Origin: Elysia marginata
Taxonomy: Eukaryota; Mollusca; Gastropoda; Plakobranchidae
Direction: 5' to 3'
DNA length: 23,392 nt
Assembly (NCBI GenBank): GCA_019649035.1
Contig: BMAT01009247.1
Location: forward strand, 64,739 to 88,130
Position 1 is the first letter of the stretch; each line of letters starts with the position of its first letter. Below the pieces are notes generated by a model. That model was not told the origin of the DNA. It did not search any database and worked only from the letters and a program-made list of their open reading frames with translations. Below, piece after piece: positions 1-10,098 of this stretch. Made by a program: the position numbers and the translations under genes.

Positions 1-430
1 TTATTCAACGTAACTGTGTCGCCACAGAGCAGCGCCACCAATGCCCTTTTGTTCTGAACAGAGGCAAGCAAAATAATAAGCAAATTACATAAACTTAAAA
101 ATCACCGCCGTTGGTGAAAAACAACGGCCGTAATTTAATTCTATAAAATTAATGTTGTTTAGATTGTTGATTTTCTAACGGAGGTAAAAAAGAATTAAGG
201 CCATTGATCGAAATCAAACTTGTGTTTGTTTGAATTTTGTTGGCCCGTAGCTTAAAACATCTTTTTTAAAACAAGGTACTTGTCAGATAAGTAAAGGAAA
301 ATAAATGTAAATCATTGCACTGGCATTAAGTTTCAGATGAGATATAGGTTTAGCCTACAACTAATTTTGTACGAACAAAACACTATAATGTCTATGAGCA
401 ATGAACTAAGTTGATCTAGTGGTTTGCTAG
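1..430 (-). other. Probable 3' UTR and downstream flank of the minus-strand gene
   Basis: AT-rich, with no coding potential. On the minus strand an ATTAAA poly(A)-signal variant lies at 139-134, about 290 nt after the stop. No perfect AATAAA is seen on that strand. The transcript end is not proven. Confidence 0.3.
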
Positions 431-846
431 TCAAAATTCTACGTCTAAATATGCTAAGAGTAGCAAGAACTGAAAGCAACAGAGCTGTTTGTTCTCACTC
501 CGATTTTCCCTCTTGCCGGCTCTACTTCTACTGTTTTCTCCATCTTTTCCGGGAGCAGAAACTTCTGTTCTAGATGTAGGCCCTTGCGAGCTTTTTACTA
601 AGTCACATGATCCAGTAGACTTCCGTCTTAAAATGTGGCGGACAAATTTTGCCATTTCTTCTGCAACTTCGTCCGGGGAGTCTGGCAGAATTCCATACAC
701 AACTCGAGTGATGCTGTCGTTCGTTTTCATGTTGTTGCTTTGTGTGTTGTCGTTGCTATTTGTGCTGCTATTGTCCTTGTTGTTGGTATTGTTATAGCTG
801 TTCCTGTTATTACAGCTACATGTATCCGGTTTTTTTTCATTTGTTG
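431..846 (-). CDS. Coding exon 6 (probable terminal exon)
   Basis: The frame is open from 865 to the TGA at 433-431. The acceptor ACCACAG at 847 is the one that fits the phase of exon 5 and keeps the whole open stretch, but it lacks a good pyrimidine tract. The exon encodes an Asn-rich run from AAC-like codons (297-323), then SITRVVYGILPDSPDEVAEE and MAKFVRHILRRKS, a polar segment, and the C-terminal tail LCCFQFLLLLAYLDVEF. Internal acceptors in the same phase exist (for example CTCGAG|TT or GTTGCAG|AA), so the Asn-rich part could be shorter. A microexon in the 1.7-kb intron, or an exon beyond the left window edge, cannot be excluded. Confidence 0.6.
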
Positions 847-1997
847 CTGTGGTTTGTATTGATAGCTATACAGCCCTTAACTAAACATTTTTTCAGTGAG
901 GTTTTAGGCATTATGGAATATAACACAATAATGAACAATGAAAAATTACACCATGTAAGTTTTGGATTAGTGAGAGAGAGAGAAAGAGAGAGAGAGAGAG
1001 ATAGAGAGAGAGAGATTTATATATAGAGAGAGGGAGGGAGAGATGAGAGGGGGGAGATATTGACTTAATTAATATTGGCTTAAACTAACAAGATTTAATA
1101 TAGTTGTAAAAATTGTAGTATTTGAATCAATGAGCTTTTAACATAAAAAAAACACTCTAAAAGGTAAAAAGGAAGAGTTTCGGTGAAGTATTATAATTAT
1201 TTTCCCTAATCTTAAAATATCACTATCCAGTACAAAACATACTTTCCAGGTCTATAATTCACTCAAATACAATTGAAGGACTGTTGCATTTGAACTTATC
1301 CGCCTTGTTACCAAGGAAAGAAAGCCAATTGAGATTCTATGAAATGCTAGAAATTATCGGCAAAAAGAAGAAACAAGTCAATATTCATCACACAACTTGC
1401 ACAGCAAGCAGGCGCTGCACTGTCAACTCACGTCCTGGGTGAATGTGTCGGTTATTGCATTTTTTGACATTCAATGAAGTTGCTGTTTCAAAACAGACAT
1501 TTTTCTAAATTTCCAAGAGTCAAAATCTGCACAAAACCAGCCATTTTTTAGTATAAAGATTTTTAAAACTTTTGTTAATAAGCATAGAGATAAAGAAGAA
1601 AAAAGATACTTAAATGGCTTTTTCTAAAATAAAAGGAATATCCAACTTCTGACTCATTCGCCTTGGATGCGAGGTATCTAGTTCTTGCAACAGAAAAAAA
1701 GAATCAAGTATGTTCATGATTGTTTTGGTGAATAAGTTAGAGATAGTTATGAACCAGTAACCAGTGCATATCAAGGTTATTTTCTCGTTGGTGCCATCTA
1801 TGGATTGGTCATGTTAGTGAAAGACAAAAGTATTCAATCAGTGGTTTAAGGAAAGGGAGGGGGAGATTGGTGAAAATCAGAAAAATACTAGGGGGAGGGG
1901 CGGGGCAATTCTGTTAAATGCGATAGGTTAAGAGGAGTACATGCATTGGCTGCTAGTTAAAGACGAGAGCGAAAAACGAGATGGAGAGATATAGATG

Positions 1998-2069
<72 letters not shown>

Positions 2070-5000
2070 TAGAGAGAGAGAGAGAAAGCAGTACATATAT
2101 GGATGTCTGAAAGAGAGATCAAATTTATGTTCTTTAATAGTTATTATTTTGTGTGTACTTACAATAATACTGAAAACTTTAAAATCTGTCAGCCTGACTA
2201 AGCATTGATTGTTTTCAACAGACAAACTAATGTAACATTGTAATGAATAAATAAACTTATATTGCAGAAATCTTTGCTTTTGTGTCTTTACAGATTTCAG
2301 AAAATACGAGTTACTTTAGTCAATCGCCAAGGGGCGTAAGCGCTGATTTAGACTAGAATGTACAATTAAGTAATTAGTTACCTCCCATGACACAATGATC
2401 TCTTATCATCCTTTACTCTTTGCGAACACATGTATGCCTTTATTGCAAAAGGGAGAAGGCGGAACGAATTTTTATTTCACTGTAACTTACAAATTTTTTT
2501 AAACCTTGTAGGCTATTGATTAAGCATTGCGTGCAATAATTATACCTTTCTTCTTCCTCATTATCTCCTTGAACTTGATGTCGATCTGTTGAGCTGCCAC
2601 AGAATCTAAGTCACTGGGAATATCCGAATCTAGACGCCTCGCCCTCTCATCTGCAGTAAATGGGTTATTATGGATTAATATAAGTCGTATGTTAGGGCAG
2701 CGTGCTGTCTTGTGAATGTAAATGTTATCGTCTAAATCTGAATAATGACCCGACTAAAAATTTTTTAGATGGCGGCATGAAAAAGTTATATCTTTTATGG
2801 TGAATCAAACATGAGAAAAATATAGAACGAGGGAGAAAATACATGACAATCTACTAAATCTAAAAACTAAACAAAGAAAATAGAAGATAGAGGATAAATA
2901 AACACTTGGTAATAATTGAGAGTGAGGGGAATGAAGGGGGGGTATATACCAGAGCCAGACACTCTCCCTTTAAGAATAGAAATTCTTTTATTTAAATGTA
3001 AACATAACATAACATTGAACTTCGGAAACTGATTATCATAATTGTGATCTAAGAAAATGGTAAGTATAAGTTCTATTTACGTATGATTGATAAAGAACTG
3101 AAAGCTTCCAGCACACTTATCTTAACATACTTTCATGACAAGAGTTAATATAACGATACATTTTGTTCCGTTACCTACTCGCATGCCTCTTGTGTGACTT
3201 TAGTTGTTCAGTACTATAAATATATATTTCTAAACAGACTGCATTGAGGGAAACAGGTGAAATAAAGTTACATTATTGCTTACTTTATTACCTCCCTCTC
3301 TCTCTTATCATTTTGTTATACTTTCATGCACATTCAAAAGGCCTGAATCCTCTTATGCCTACTCATGTGTTAATGAACTTTCTTATCTCCAAGCAATATA
3401 ATCTGATTTCCGTTTTGTTTCGATCCTTTCAATAAAACTTTCAAAAACACTCTACTTTTGGTCCAGGCATCTTCTTTTACCCCTTGCCTTTCTGTTCTAA
3501 AATAGGACCTAATGTCTTAACTTCAGGTGAGCGTTATAATATTTTAATACTTTTATTGAGCCAATGAGAGATTCGAACCTAGGTTAACTAAAGAACTGCG
3601 ATGGCTCAGACCATTCACAATAACGACATGGCATCCATAACTTAGCTTTAATTGGATCCCGCACTCTAAATATTCCAGCACGTATGTTTACCATCAGTAA
3701 GTCCATCCGTCAGGTTCGCCTCACTGAAGATCTCGCCTGGTCCTGACACGACCTTTGACCTGTCGACGTCCGAGAACTCTGAGTCGTGAAGACTGCCCAG
3801 ACCTGTGTCACCGGACGCATTCAGACCTGGGATGAGATGCACAGATAATGGTTAGAATTTCAGGTAGTTATGATCGAATCTGGCATTGACAAGACTCTGG
3901 ATATATGTTATATCAAATATGAGTCTTTTGTACCATTATGTAAGAATCAATCTGAACTATGATTCAACCTGCATCTGCCACTTTCAAACAAAGCGCTTTG
4001 TCGAGACGGTTGTTAAGTAATATCTTGGTTTCTTTGCTACTGTAATTTAGAAGAAGAAACCAAAGTTCCGTCAATTACTGATGCATATAATGATGAAAAG
4101 GTTATTTTAGGCGAATCTAATTATAAGTTTACCTTTGCCTTTAGCAATTTACTATGCTTTTCACTTATTGCCTGTACGGCACCTGATTTAAACATGTCCA
4201 GTTTGCTCATTTTTATTGGCGTGAAATTCAACTACGTATTGGTTTTTCTCTAAGATTCCAAAATAGCTAACAGGCCAATTTGATAATCATGTGAAGGACG
4301 AAAGTGTTTCGTTATTGATTAAATATGAGTAGGAGTAGTGGTTGATAAAAAGCAGAAAAAAAGGGAGAGAGGTAGAAAGATAGTGAGGCACAAAGAGAGA
4401 GGGGAAAGTGCGTGTATGTGTTTGAGATAGAGAGAATAAGTACTTCAGATATGATTGACTATGTTAAAATTCGTTAATTTGGTGATTGTTTTTCAATTCC
4501 CAACACCGAAATATTATATAACTTGTTGATCACCCAAACAGAGAACGCTTACAATTGGTGTACCTGATTGTGCAGACTTTGACCTGGAAGAACTTGACTT
4601 GGACAGGCGAGAACTCTTGCCAGCTCCGTTTGTGAGCTGTGGTACCACCTGGAACACAAGCAATATTGATGATGATTTAAAACTCTCATCTATAGAAAAC
4701 AATTCGGAGGCATCCAGCAGAAAACAGGCACAACTCAGTTTTACTACATATTAAACTTGGCAATGAGCTGTATTCCCTAGAAGATTGATTGATTGATTGA
4801 AGGGTATTTTTACAAGCCCAATTCCACTTCAAAGGTGCTCTCAGGGCTTGGGTCCCAATGACAATTTACGGGCTGCCACCCAGAGACTAGCGGGAATACC
4901 ATGACTTAGCCTCAGCCGGTCACATTATACTGACACCGACCCAACCAGTAGGGGCCCGGACTGTGCTCGGCTGTGTTTCGAACCCGCGACCTCTTGGACA

Positions 5001-8000
5001 CGGATCGAGACCCTTACCAACCGAGCTACCTAGGCCCCCTTCCCTAGAAGAGCATGAAAATCTACTTTGGGAATTTTGTATTAAAAGATATTCCATTTTA
5101 AAGCAAAGAAAGAACAATTAATTAGTGTTTACAGGAGAAATTAATTTGGATCCAGACGGCTGGAACTCAAAACTAAACTTGTGGTTAATTTACCTGGGTT
5201 GCCTCATATTTTTTTGCAATTTCTCTTGATATAACGTTTTGTTACTTTTAGTTGTTTCTCAGGTAGGCGCAAATCTGAGAGCTGATGTGTTTTGTTTGAA
5301 TTCTTTAATCTGTTTATTATTTTTCACTCAATTTTTACTCACTACCGCTTTTCGACATGGCTCAAAATATTAATACGACTCTATTTTTATCTTGTTTTAT
5401 ATTTCTATGGTCGTTTTATTATTCCCTTTGTTCTCACTTCTCTCCATGTAGCTATCGGTGTCTGCCCCACCTCTCTCTCTCTCTTTGCCTCTCCCTCACT
5501 CACTCTCTCTCTCTATTTATCTCATTCCCAATCTCCATCATCTCTCTATTTTCCCTTCTGCTTGGTCTATCTGTCCATAATTGTGTGAATGTCTCTCTTT
5601 CTCTCTTTAGCCAACAAGGAGTCTATTCCAATGAATTTATATTGCGTGTAAAGAAATAAATTTCAAAGTAAAGAGATAGCTGCGTGCATGTACTTATTAT
5701 TTTATTTAGAAATAATGTGTCATGTTAAGTTGTCTACAATTTTTCTCAACCGCAGTTCTAGTAAAATATAATTATAGTAATTATCTTAATATGATTTTTA
5801 AAGATAAAACGGATTGAAACCACGAGAGAAAATTAATTCTAATCTATACACTGATTACATTTTGCCAGTCGATATATTACTTTTAAAGTAAAGTTACTTC
5901 TCCACTCAATATGAGCGTTAGGGAGCAAGGAGTAGAATCCTAGTTTTTGCTGTCTTTACGACACAGTGAAGTAGTTTAATGTTGCTTTTCTTGTTGTCTG
6001 TGTAAACCAAAAAGGGGTTTTAAAGCCCTATATCTTTTTAAAACTAAAAGGTATCAAACATTTTCTGCTGTACTGTAAGACACATGTCTTCACCAGTACT
6101 TCAGTTTGTTAAACACCGTGTTTAAAATGTTCTAGTGTGGAAACATTTTTAGACAGTTCCATTGCAAACCAAATACATGTGGGCAAACTCTAAGTTTACA
6201 GAATTGTAAAAAGGAATTTAATAGTTTCGAGAAAATTGTTTTTTTCAATGTGTTACACCAGTTGCTTTTTTTCACTCTTATAATATATAAAGAAGAAGCA
6301 TTTTTTTGTTTTTCTAAGAGCATAGGATCGCCTGTGATAACAGACTTTTAATAGACTTTAATTGAACTGGGTAATTCTCAATTTATTGCAAAAAAATTTT
6401 ATCTGGTTATGAAATATCAAAATACTTCCTTAAATTCCGTAAGTCTTTCTTTTGTTTGTCTGACACGCATAAAAGACTAATAAGTCTTGTATTTTTTTTC
6501 TTTCCCCCTAAACCTTTATCAACCGTTGCTTCTGAATGTTTTTACTTGTTCCAGATTGTTCATGGCGTTAAGCAAAGAGCAGCAGTCATCGCCTGTATCT
6601 TGGCAAAACTAAATGTATCTTTCCTGAATTCTTTATTGTTCCAAATCCATTTTAAATTAGGGAAAATTTTTTGAGATTACAACTGGATATATATGGTTTT
6701 ATTTTTACCATACAGACTCGTAGAATAATGAATGTATATTCACGTTACTGCAGTTTTAGTTTGGTCATAGTTAGGTTGCTCTTTATCTACCTTGTCGTTA
6801 GACACCTATACGCCACTGTTTTTGGTTGACAGAAAAGAAGGTAGGTGAGCCTACTCCTACATAGCGTAGGGCCTAGCGTTTTAGACCTTTAGCTCTCGGA
6901 TAGGAAGGTCTGGGGTTCGAGTCCTGGCTTGGCAGGTCGTTGTTTAGTTATAGGCAAAAGCGTTTTACACAGTTTTCCTTGCTACAATAAGAGTTTAAAT
7001 TAAAAAAAAACTGTCTTAAGAAATAAAAGATATTGTTTGTATGTTAGAGTGATATACTTTAATACCCTGTAAGAAATTTATTTGGGTAAAAAATGCCATC
7101 TTTGTGCACCCGTGTAAAGTTTCTGGCCTAAATCTCAGAAGGATTACGTATATCTTGGTAAAACACTTATCTCCTCCGCCTTTCTTTTAGCAAATTGCGC
7201 ACGCTTTTATGTGGCTCGACAGGAAAAATATTACGAGACCTAAATAAAGCACTTTTAGAACACTTTTCATACGCAGCTGCGCAACAATATAGGAAGACTT
7301 TCGTATAGATTTATAGGTCAGAGCTGTACCCTTTAGGCATTTAGTGGATTGGGTGCTATACAAAAGGCACATAGATTTATCTTTAATCTGACATTACTCA
7401 GTAACACCAGTATGATTTCAAACGTTCTCGAAAAATTAAGCATACCAGCTACCTTTAAGAGATACCTAGAAAGATAGATGGGACAACAAACGTACCCAGT
7501 TAAAACAACTGTAATTGATCAAAGATGTAGGCCTATTTGGCTTATTTAAAAAAAGTTTAGTATCGGATTGGTATTTTGTTTTCATCCTCTATACACAACA
7601 GCTTCGTTCTCTTTTTTGTGTTTTGTTAGTGTTATATTAATTACATCGTTTTTGTTGAGTTTTTCGTTTTGGAGTTTGAATTCTAAGGAAAGCTTAGTGC
7701 AAGTAGGCCTCTTGAGGTCAGTGTTTCATCTATATTCAGCATTTTAGTCGGTTTGACAGCAGAAATAAAAATGACTATGGGGAGAGTGTAGAAAAGAGAC
7801 TAAATATAAGAAAAACTGAGGAGTAAAGAAACTAGAAAGAGGCAGAAACAAACAGAAACAAAATTATGATTCACAAATAAGCTGTAAATTGCTCAATTAG
7901 GGGCAACTCACGGACATGTCTTTGGCATCCATTGCGTCTATTTGGGCGTCTATCTTATCCAGTATGGCGCTCACCGGATCTGGCGCAGATGCCATCATTG

Positions 8001-9851
8001 TTGTACTTCCGTTATGTGAACCCAACTTTGCTGAATATTGAAGATTTGCAGAATCCGCACCAGCAACGGCAGCAGCAGCTGAAGGCGGAAATGACGTCAT
8101 TACAGGCATGCACACGACGGGGGCACCTCGTGTGTCCCACATTCCCCTGGCGTTCTGACAGGCATCAGCGTCTGCTGCAGGCTCCGAGCTCATCTTCTTG
8201 ATGATGGATCCCAGGGAAGGTCTGTGGTGGTGGTTTTTGTGTCTGGGCCTTGTAAGCTCTGTAGTGTTGCCTGCGGGGTTAACATCCCCCTGCCTTGCTC
8301 TGTTAGAAGACCTGTGCGCCTTGTGCTGGTCTTGCCCGCTAGATAGCCCAGCGTCTTGGTCGTCAGAAACACCTGCGTGTTACAAACATGTATAAGCATA
8401 TAATTATTCCCATGTACAAAGAGAAAACGAATCTTCTAAACTTTTCATTTAGCGACTTACATTAGACATCTTTACACTCAAGCATAGCCCCAAGGTAGAC
8501 ATTGAATTGAGAAAATCTGTTTACTAGAAATTATAGTGTAAATAGGCAGATTAAAATAATGGTATTCTTTAACTTTTATGGGAGCATAAAAAAACGGAGC
8601 CTCTACAAATTTGTTAATACTAAAAATAACTGTTATGTTTGGGGAAGAATATCAAAAATAAAAAAAAAAAAAACAAAACAAAAAAGCAACTAGCGCCCGA
8701 TTAAAAATCAAAATGTTTACGAGATGAGAAGAAAGAGTTTTAATCAAACCACCACAAACCATGAATTTTTTGGACTAAAGTAAAGCATGTAAAAGTCATC
8801 TAACAGAAAACTATGGAAAATTTTTGGAGCGAAGGAACATCCTATATCGACCTTAAAAATAATCTTTTCAACCGAAAGATGATCAAATGGTGAAATTTGA
8901 AAATTGGACGTTATATAAAAGCGCTCTTTACTTCTCTTTTAAGTCAGTTAACATTTCAATTAAAAATTCACATCCTTTTTCTTTCTGCGTAAGTGTTGAT
9001 AACACTTAACTAGATTGTCCTCTTTACTTCAAAGACACCAAGAATTAATGTAGGCTGTTCAGCTGTTTTCATGTACCGGAAATATTTCGCACAAAGGCTT
9101 GTAGTTTTAAAACGTTCAATCCACGTTTTTATCAAAGCAAAGAAACAACATTTTTTAACTTCAGATCAGTCGACGCGTGTAAAGATCTAGTAGAAATTTG
9201 AATAAATAGGACAGTATGGTAGTAGGACACTAAGTTATCATACTAACAGACTGGTAGAAGCTAATTAGTACTACGTAAAAATAGGCTAAGTCTAAAATAG
9301 GCTAAAATAACGCTTGCCTTTGGTAAAAGTCGAACCCTAGACCTATAAAAAGGCCTCTGCACTCATCTCTTCGCAACTCAAAAAACCGTAGCTTTTATTC
9401 TTTTGCCACTTTTTAACTCACAAAAGTATTTTTATAGCAAAAGCCTTTGCTTAGTCAGTGACTTACTTAAAAAATCGGGAAACCTACCAAATCGCTTATA
9501 ATAACCATCAAATCTCGTCGTCCATCAACACTTAGCCAAACAAAACAAACACAGTGAAAATGCAGCAATACTCAAAGGAATCCACCATAATCAAAACAAA
9601 CAGTGTAGGCAACCCCAAGCATAATCCATACAGATCTAGAAGCCGCATGGAACAATTACACACAATTTTATTTTAATTTCAAGACTTTTTGCTGATGACC
9701 TCTAACTTAAAATAGGATAAGATGGATAAGATAGATTTTATTCATCCGTAGAAAATTTGCATTTATAGTTGTATATCACGTTTTTATACGTATTAAGCCC
9801 TGAGATATAGGAGCAAAAATATTAAAAAAAAAAAATACACAAACACACAGG

Positions 9852-9919
<68 letters not shown>

Positions 9920-10098
9920 CTGTCTGTCTCTCCCTTGCTTTTCCTTTATCAATTTCATGTATAAAGCCAAGTTACTTAAAACAATGGATATAATATACTT
10001 TAATGTTCAATAAAACACCTGCTTCACTAACCTGTTTGAGAACCTGAGCGAAGCAGCTCCTCATCGCTCCACTCCCCATCAGCGTCAGTACCATCCAT
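431..10098 (-). CDS. Six-coding-exon gene of unrecognised family (422 aa)
   Basis: The spliced coding sequence joins 10098-10032, 8372-7912, 4648-4564, 3826-3692, 2650-2546 and 846-431, all on the minus strand. Exon lengths of 67, 461, 85, 135, 105 and 416 nt total 1269 nt, giving 422 codons plus TGA. Every intron has GT/AG ends, and the split codons (Gly23, Gly205, Asp250, Ala285) all keep one frame open, which is unlikely by chance. I do not recognise the family. Visible features are an acidic N-terminus with EWSDEELL, a His/Arg-rich patch, Ala/Ser low complexity, a helix-like segment ILDKIDAQIDAMDAK (about 159-173), a basic Ser-rich linker (186-201), a second helix-like segment AAQQIDIKFKEIMRKKK (268-284), an Asn-rich tract (297-323), an amphipathic helix DEVAEEMAKFVRHIL (343-357), an RRKS site (358-361) and a hydrophobic C-terminus (406-418). 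There is no signal peptide or catalytic motif. A scaffold or adaptor role is only a guess. Confidence 0.75.
970..1050. repeat. Imperfect (GA)n microsatellite
   Basis: GAGA runs interrupted by AAAG, GATA and ATTTATATAT, then GGGA repeats. It lies in intron 5. Confidence 0.9.
1998..2084. repeat. (GATA)18 microsatellite followed by (GA)n
   Basis: Perfect GATA units from 1998 to 2069 (72 bp), then a GA run to about 2084. The reverse-strand open frames with repeated Ser-Ile-Tyr-Leu are translations of this repeat and not genes. Confidence 0.97.
2546..2650 (-). CDS. Coding exon 5 (charged helical segment)
   Basis: The acceptor CCATTTACTGCAG ends at 2651 and the donor is AAAG|GTATAATT at 2545. The 105-nt exon completes Asp250 and adds residues 251-284: ERARRLDSDIPSDLDSVAAQ followed by QIDIKFKEIMRKKK. 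The second half has a hydrophobic heptad-like spacing (V, I, I, F, I, M) with many charges, suggesting a short amphipathic helix or coiled coil. Together with 343-357 this is the part most likely to be conserved between species. Confidence 0.8.
2651..3691 (-). other. Intron 4 of the gene
   Basis: A 1.0-kb AT-rich intron. It contains a decayed tRNA-like SINE remnant near its 5' end (3556-3660) and otherwise no recognised element. Confidence 0.7.
3556..3660 (-). mobile_element. Decayed tRNA-derived SINE-like remnant
   Basis: On the minus strand an A-box-like TGGTCTGAGCC (3613-3603) is followed at tRNA-like spacing by a B-box GGTTCGAATCT (3579-3569; consensus GGTTCGANTCC). There are no acceptor-stem pairs, so it is not a functional tRNA. 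It starts within about 35-80 bp of the exon 4 donor. Confidence 0.45.
3692..3826 (-). CDS. Coding exon 4
   Basis: The acceptor CATCTCATCCCAG ends at 3827 and the donor is GATG|GTAAACATA at 3691. The 135-nt exon completes Gly205 and adds residues 206-249: LNASGDTGLGSLHDSEFSDV, then a stretch ending FSEANLTDGLTD. It is acidic and rich in Ser, Asp and Gly, probably unstructured. It is GC-richer than the flanking introns and shows the coding-like third-position bias seen in exons 2, 3 and 5. Confidence 0.8.
3827..4563 (-). other. Intron 3 of the gene
   Basis: A 737-bp intron. It contains a diffuse purine-rich (GA-like) stretch at 4357-4437 and a small inverted repeat near 4026-4067 (GGTTTCTT/AAGAAACC). 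Nothing else is recognised. Confidence 0.7.
4564..4648 (-). CDS. Coding exon 3 (basic Ser-rich linker)
   Basis: The acceptor GCTTGTGTTCCAG ends at 4649 and the donor is TCAG|GTACACC at 4563. The 85-nt exon starts in phase 0, matching the end of exon 2, and ends one base into a Gly codon. It encodes VVPQLTNGAGKSSRLSKSSS and then SRSKSAQS, a likely disordered Lys/Arg/Ser segment that kinases could phosphorylate. The intact SINE at 4785-5039 lies only 136 bp upstream of this acceptor. Confidence 0.8.
4773..4784. repeat. Target-site duplication, left copy
   Basis: TTCCCTAGAAGA, identical to 5040-5051, bordering the (TTGA)n tail of the SINE. Confidence 0.88.
4785..5039 (-). mobile_element. tRNA-derived SINE, near-intact, with target-site duplication
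   Basis: Read on the minus strand from 5039, the element has a tRNA-like head with A box TAGCTCGGTTG (5028-5018) and B box GGTTCGAAACA (4984-4974), about 33 bp apart as in tRNA genes. A body of about 170 bp follows, then a (TCAA)4 tail (4800-4785). The 12-bp sequence TTCCCTAGAAGA flanks it on both sides (4773-4784 and 5040-5051) with no mismatch, the mark of L1-type target-primed insertion. The perfect duplication implies a fairly recent insertion. It needs a LINE partner that recognises its tail; none is visible here. Its transcription direction matches the host gene. Confidence 0.9.
5040..5051. repeat. Target-site duplication, right copy
   Basis: TTCCCTAGAAGA, identical to 4773-4784, bordering the tRNA-like head of the SINE. 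Confidence 0.88.
5459..5608. repeat. CT-rich low-complexity tract
   Basis: Repeated TCTCTC and CTCACTCA runs with interruptions. The plus-strand open frames through it (Ser/Leu-rich) are artefacts. Confidence 0.8.
6866..6995 (+). mobile_element. Decayed tRNA-derived SINE (family shared with 21266-21420)
   Basis: A degenerate A box TAGCGTTTTAG (about 6874-6884) and a perfect B box GGTTCGAGTCC (6914-6924) are followed by a tail with AAAGCGTTTTACACAG and TTTTCCTTGCTA. The tail resembles that of the copy at 21266-21420, so both probably descend from one SINE family. No flanking duplication is recognised. It lies antisense inside intron 2. Confidence 0.6.
7912..8372 (-). CDS. Coding exon 2 (largest internal exon)
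   Basis: Acceptor AACACGCAG at 8373-8381 and donor TCC|GTGAGT at 7911. The exon adds residues 23-176. Its first half is polar (GLSSGQDQHKAHRSSNRARQ), followed by a His-rich basic patch (RPRHKNHHHRPSLGSIIKKM) and an Ala-rich region around AAAAVAGADSANLQYSAKLG. It ends with a helix-like stretch VSAILDKIDAQIDAMDAKD. Low complexity dominates, so distant homologs may align only at the C-terminal helix. A second open frame over 8190-8399 is a shadow, because only the frame used here matches the phases of exons 1 and 3. Confidence 0.8.
8373..10031 (-). other. Intron 1 of the coding region
   Basis: A 1.66-kb AT-rich intron. It contains an A-rich run (8655-8690), a short tandem AAAATAGGCTAA duplication near 9278-9306 and a compound CT/TG/TCTG microsatellite (9854-9932). 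Confidence 0.75.
9854..9932. repeat. Compound (CT)26-(TG)n-(TCTG)n microsatellite
   Basis: Perfect CT units from 9854 to 9905, then TG units to about 9919, then TCTG units to about 9932. Three adjoining motifs are typical of slippage-derived repeats. Confidence 0.95.

Larger units (their letters stand above)
847..2545 (-). other. Intron 5 of the gene
   Basis: A 1.7-kb AT-rich intron holding a (GA)n tract (970-1050) and a (GATA)18 tract (1998-2069). No exon-like segment is convincing inside it. Confidence 0.55.
4649..7911 (-). other. Intron 2 of the gene (largest intron)
   Basis: A 3.3-kb intron with the intact SINE (4785-5039), a second decayed SINE (6866-6995) and a CT-rich tract (5459-5608). 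Short open frames here (for example 5292-5659, 6132-6674 and 7187-7372) have no coding signature. Confidence 0.7.

Noticed and set aside
489..862. Two overlapping plus-strand open frames (102 and 75 codons)
   Set aside because: They are antisense shadows of coding exon 6 and are rich in Cys/Leu/Val because the minus strand has Asn/Ser-rich codons.
1928..2225. Minus-strand frames with repeated Tyr-Leu-Ser-Ile
   Set aside because: Direct translation of the GATA microsatellite. The same applies to 20181-20674 and 18411-18617.
6866..6940. Possible functional tRNA gene
   Set aside because: The B box is perfect but the A box is mutated and no acceptor stem pairs. The SINE-like tail explains it better.
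7932..8399. Plus-strand frames and a second minus-strand frame over exon 2
   Set aside because: They conflict with the splice phases that join exon 2 to exons 1 and 3, so they are shadows.
9315..9345. B-box-like GGTTCGACTTT on the minus strand
   Set aside because: Only about 8 of 11 bases match and there is no A box at the right distance.
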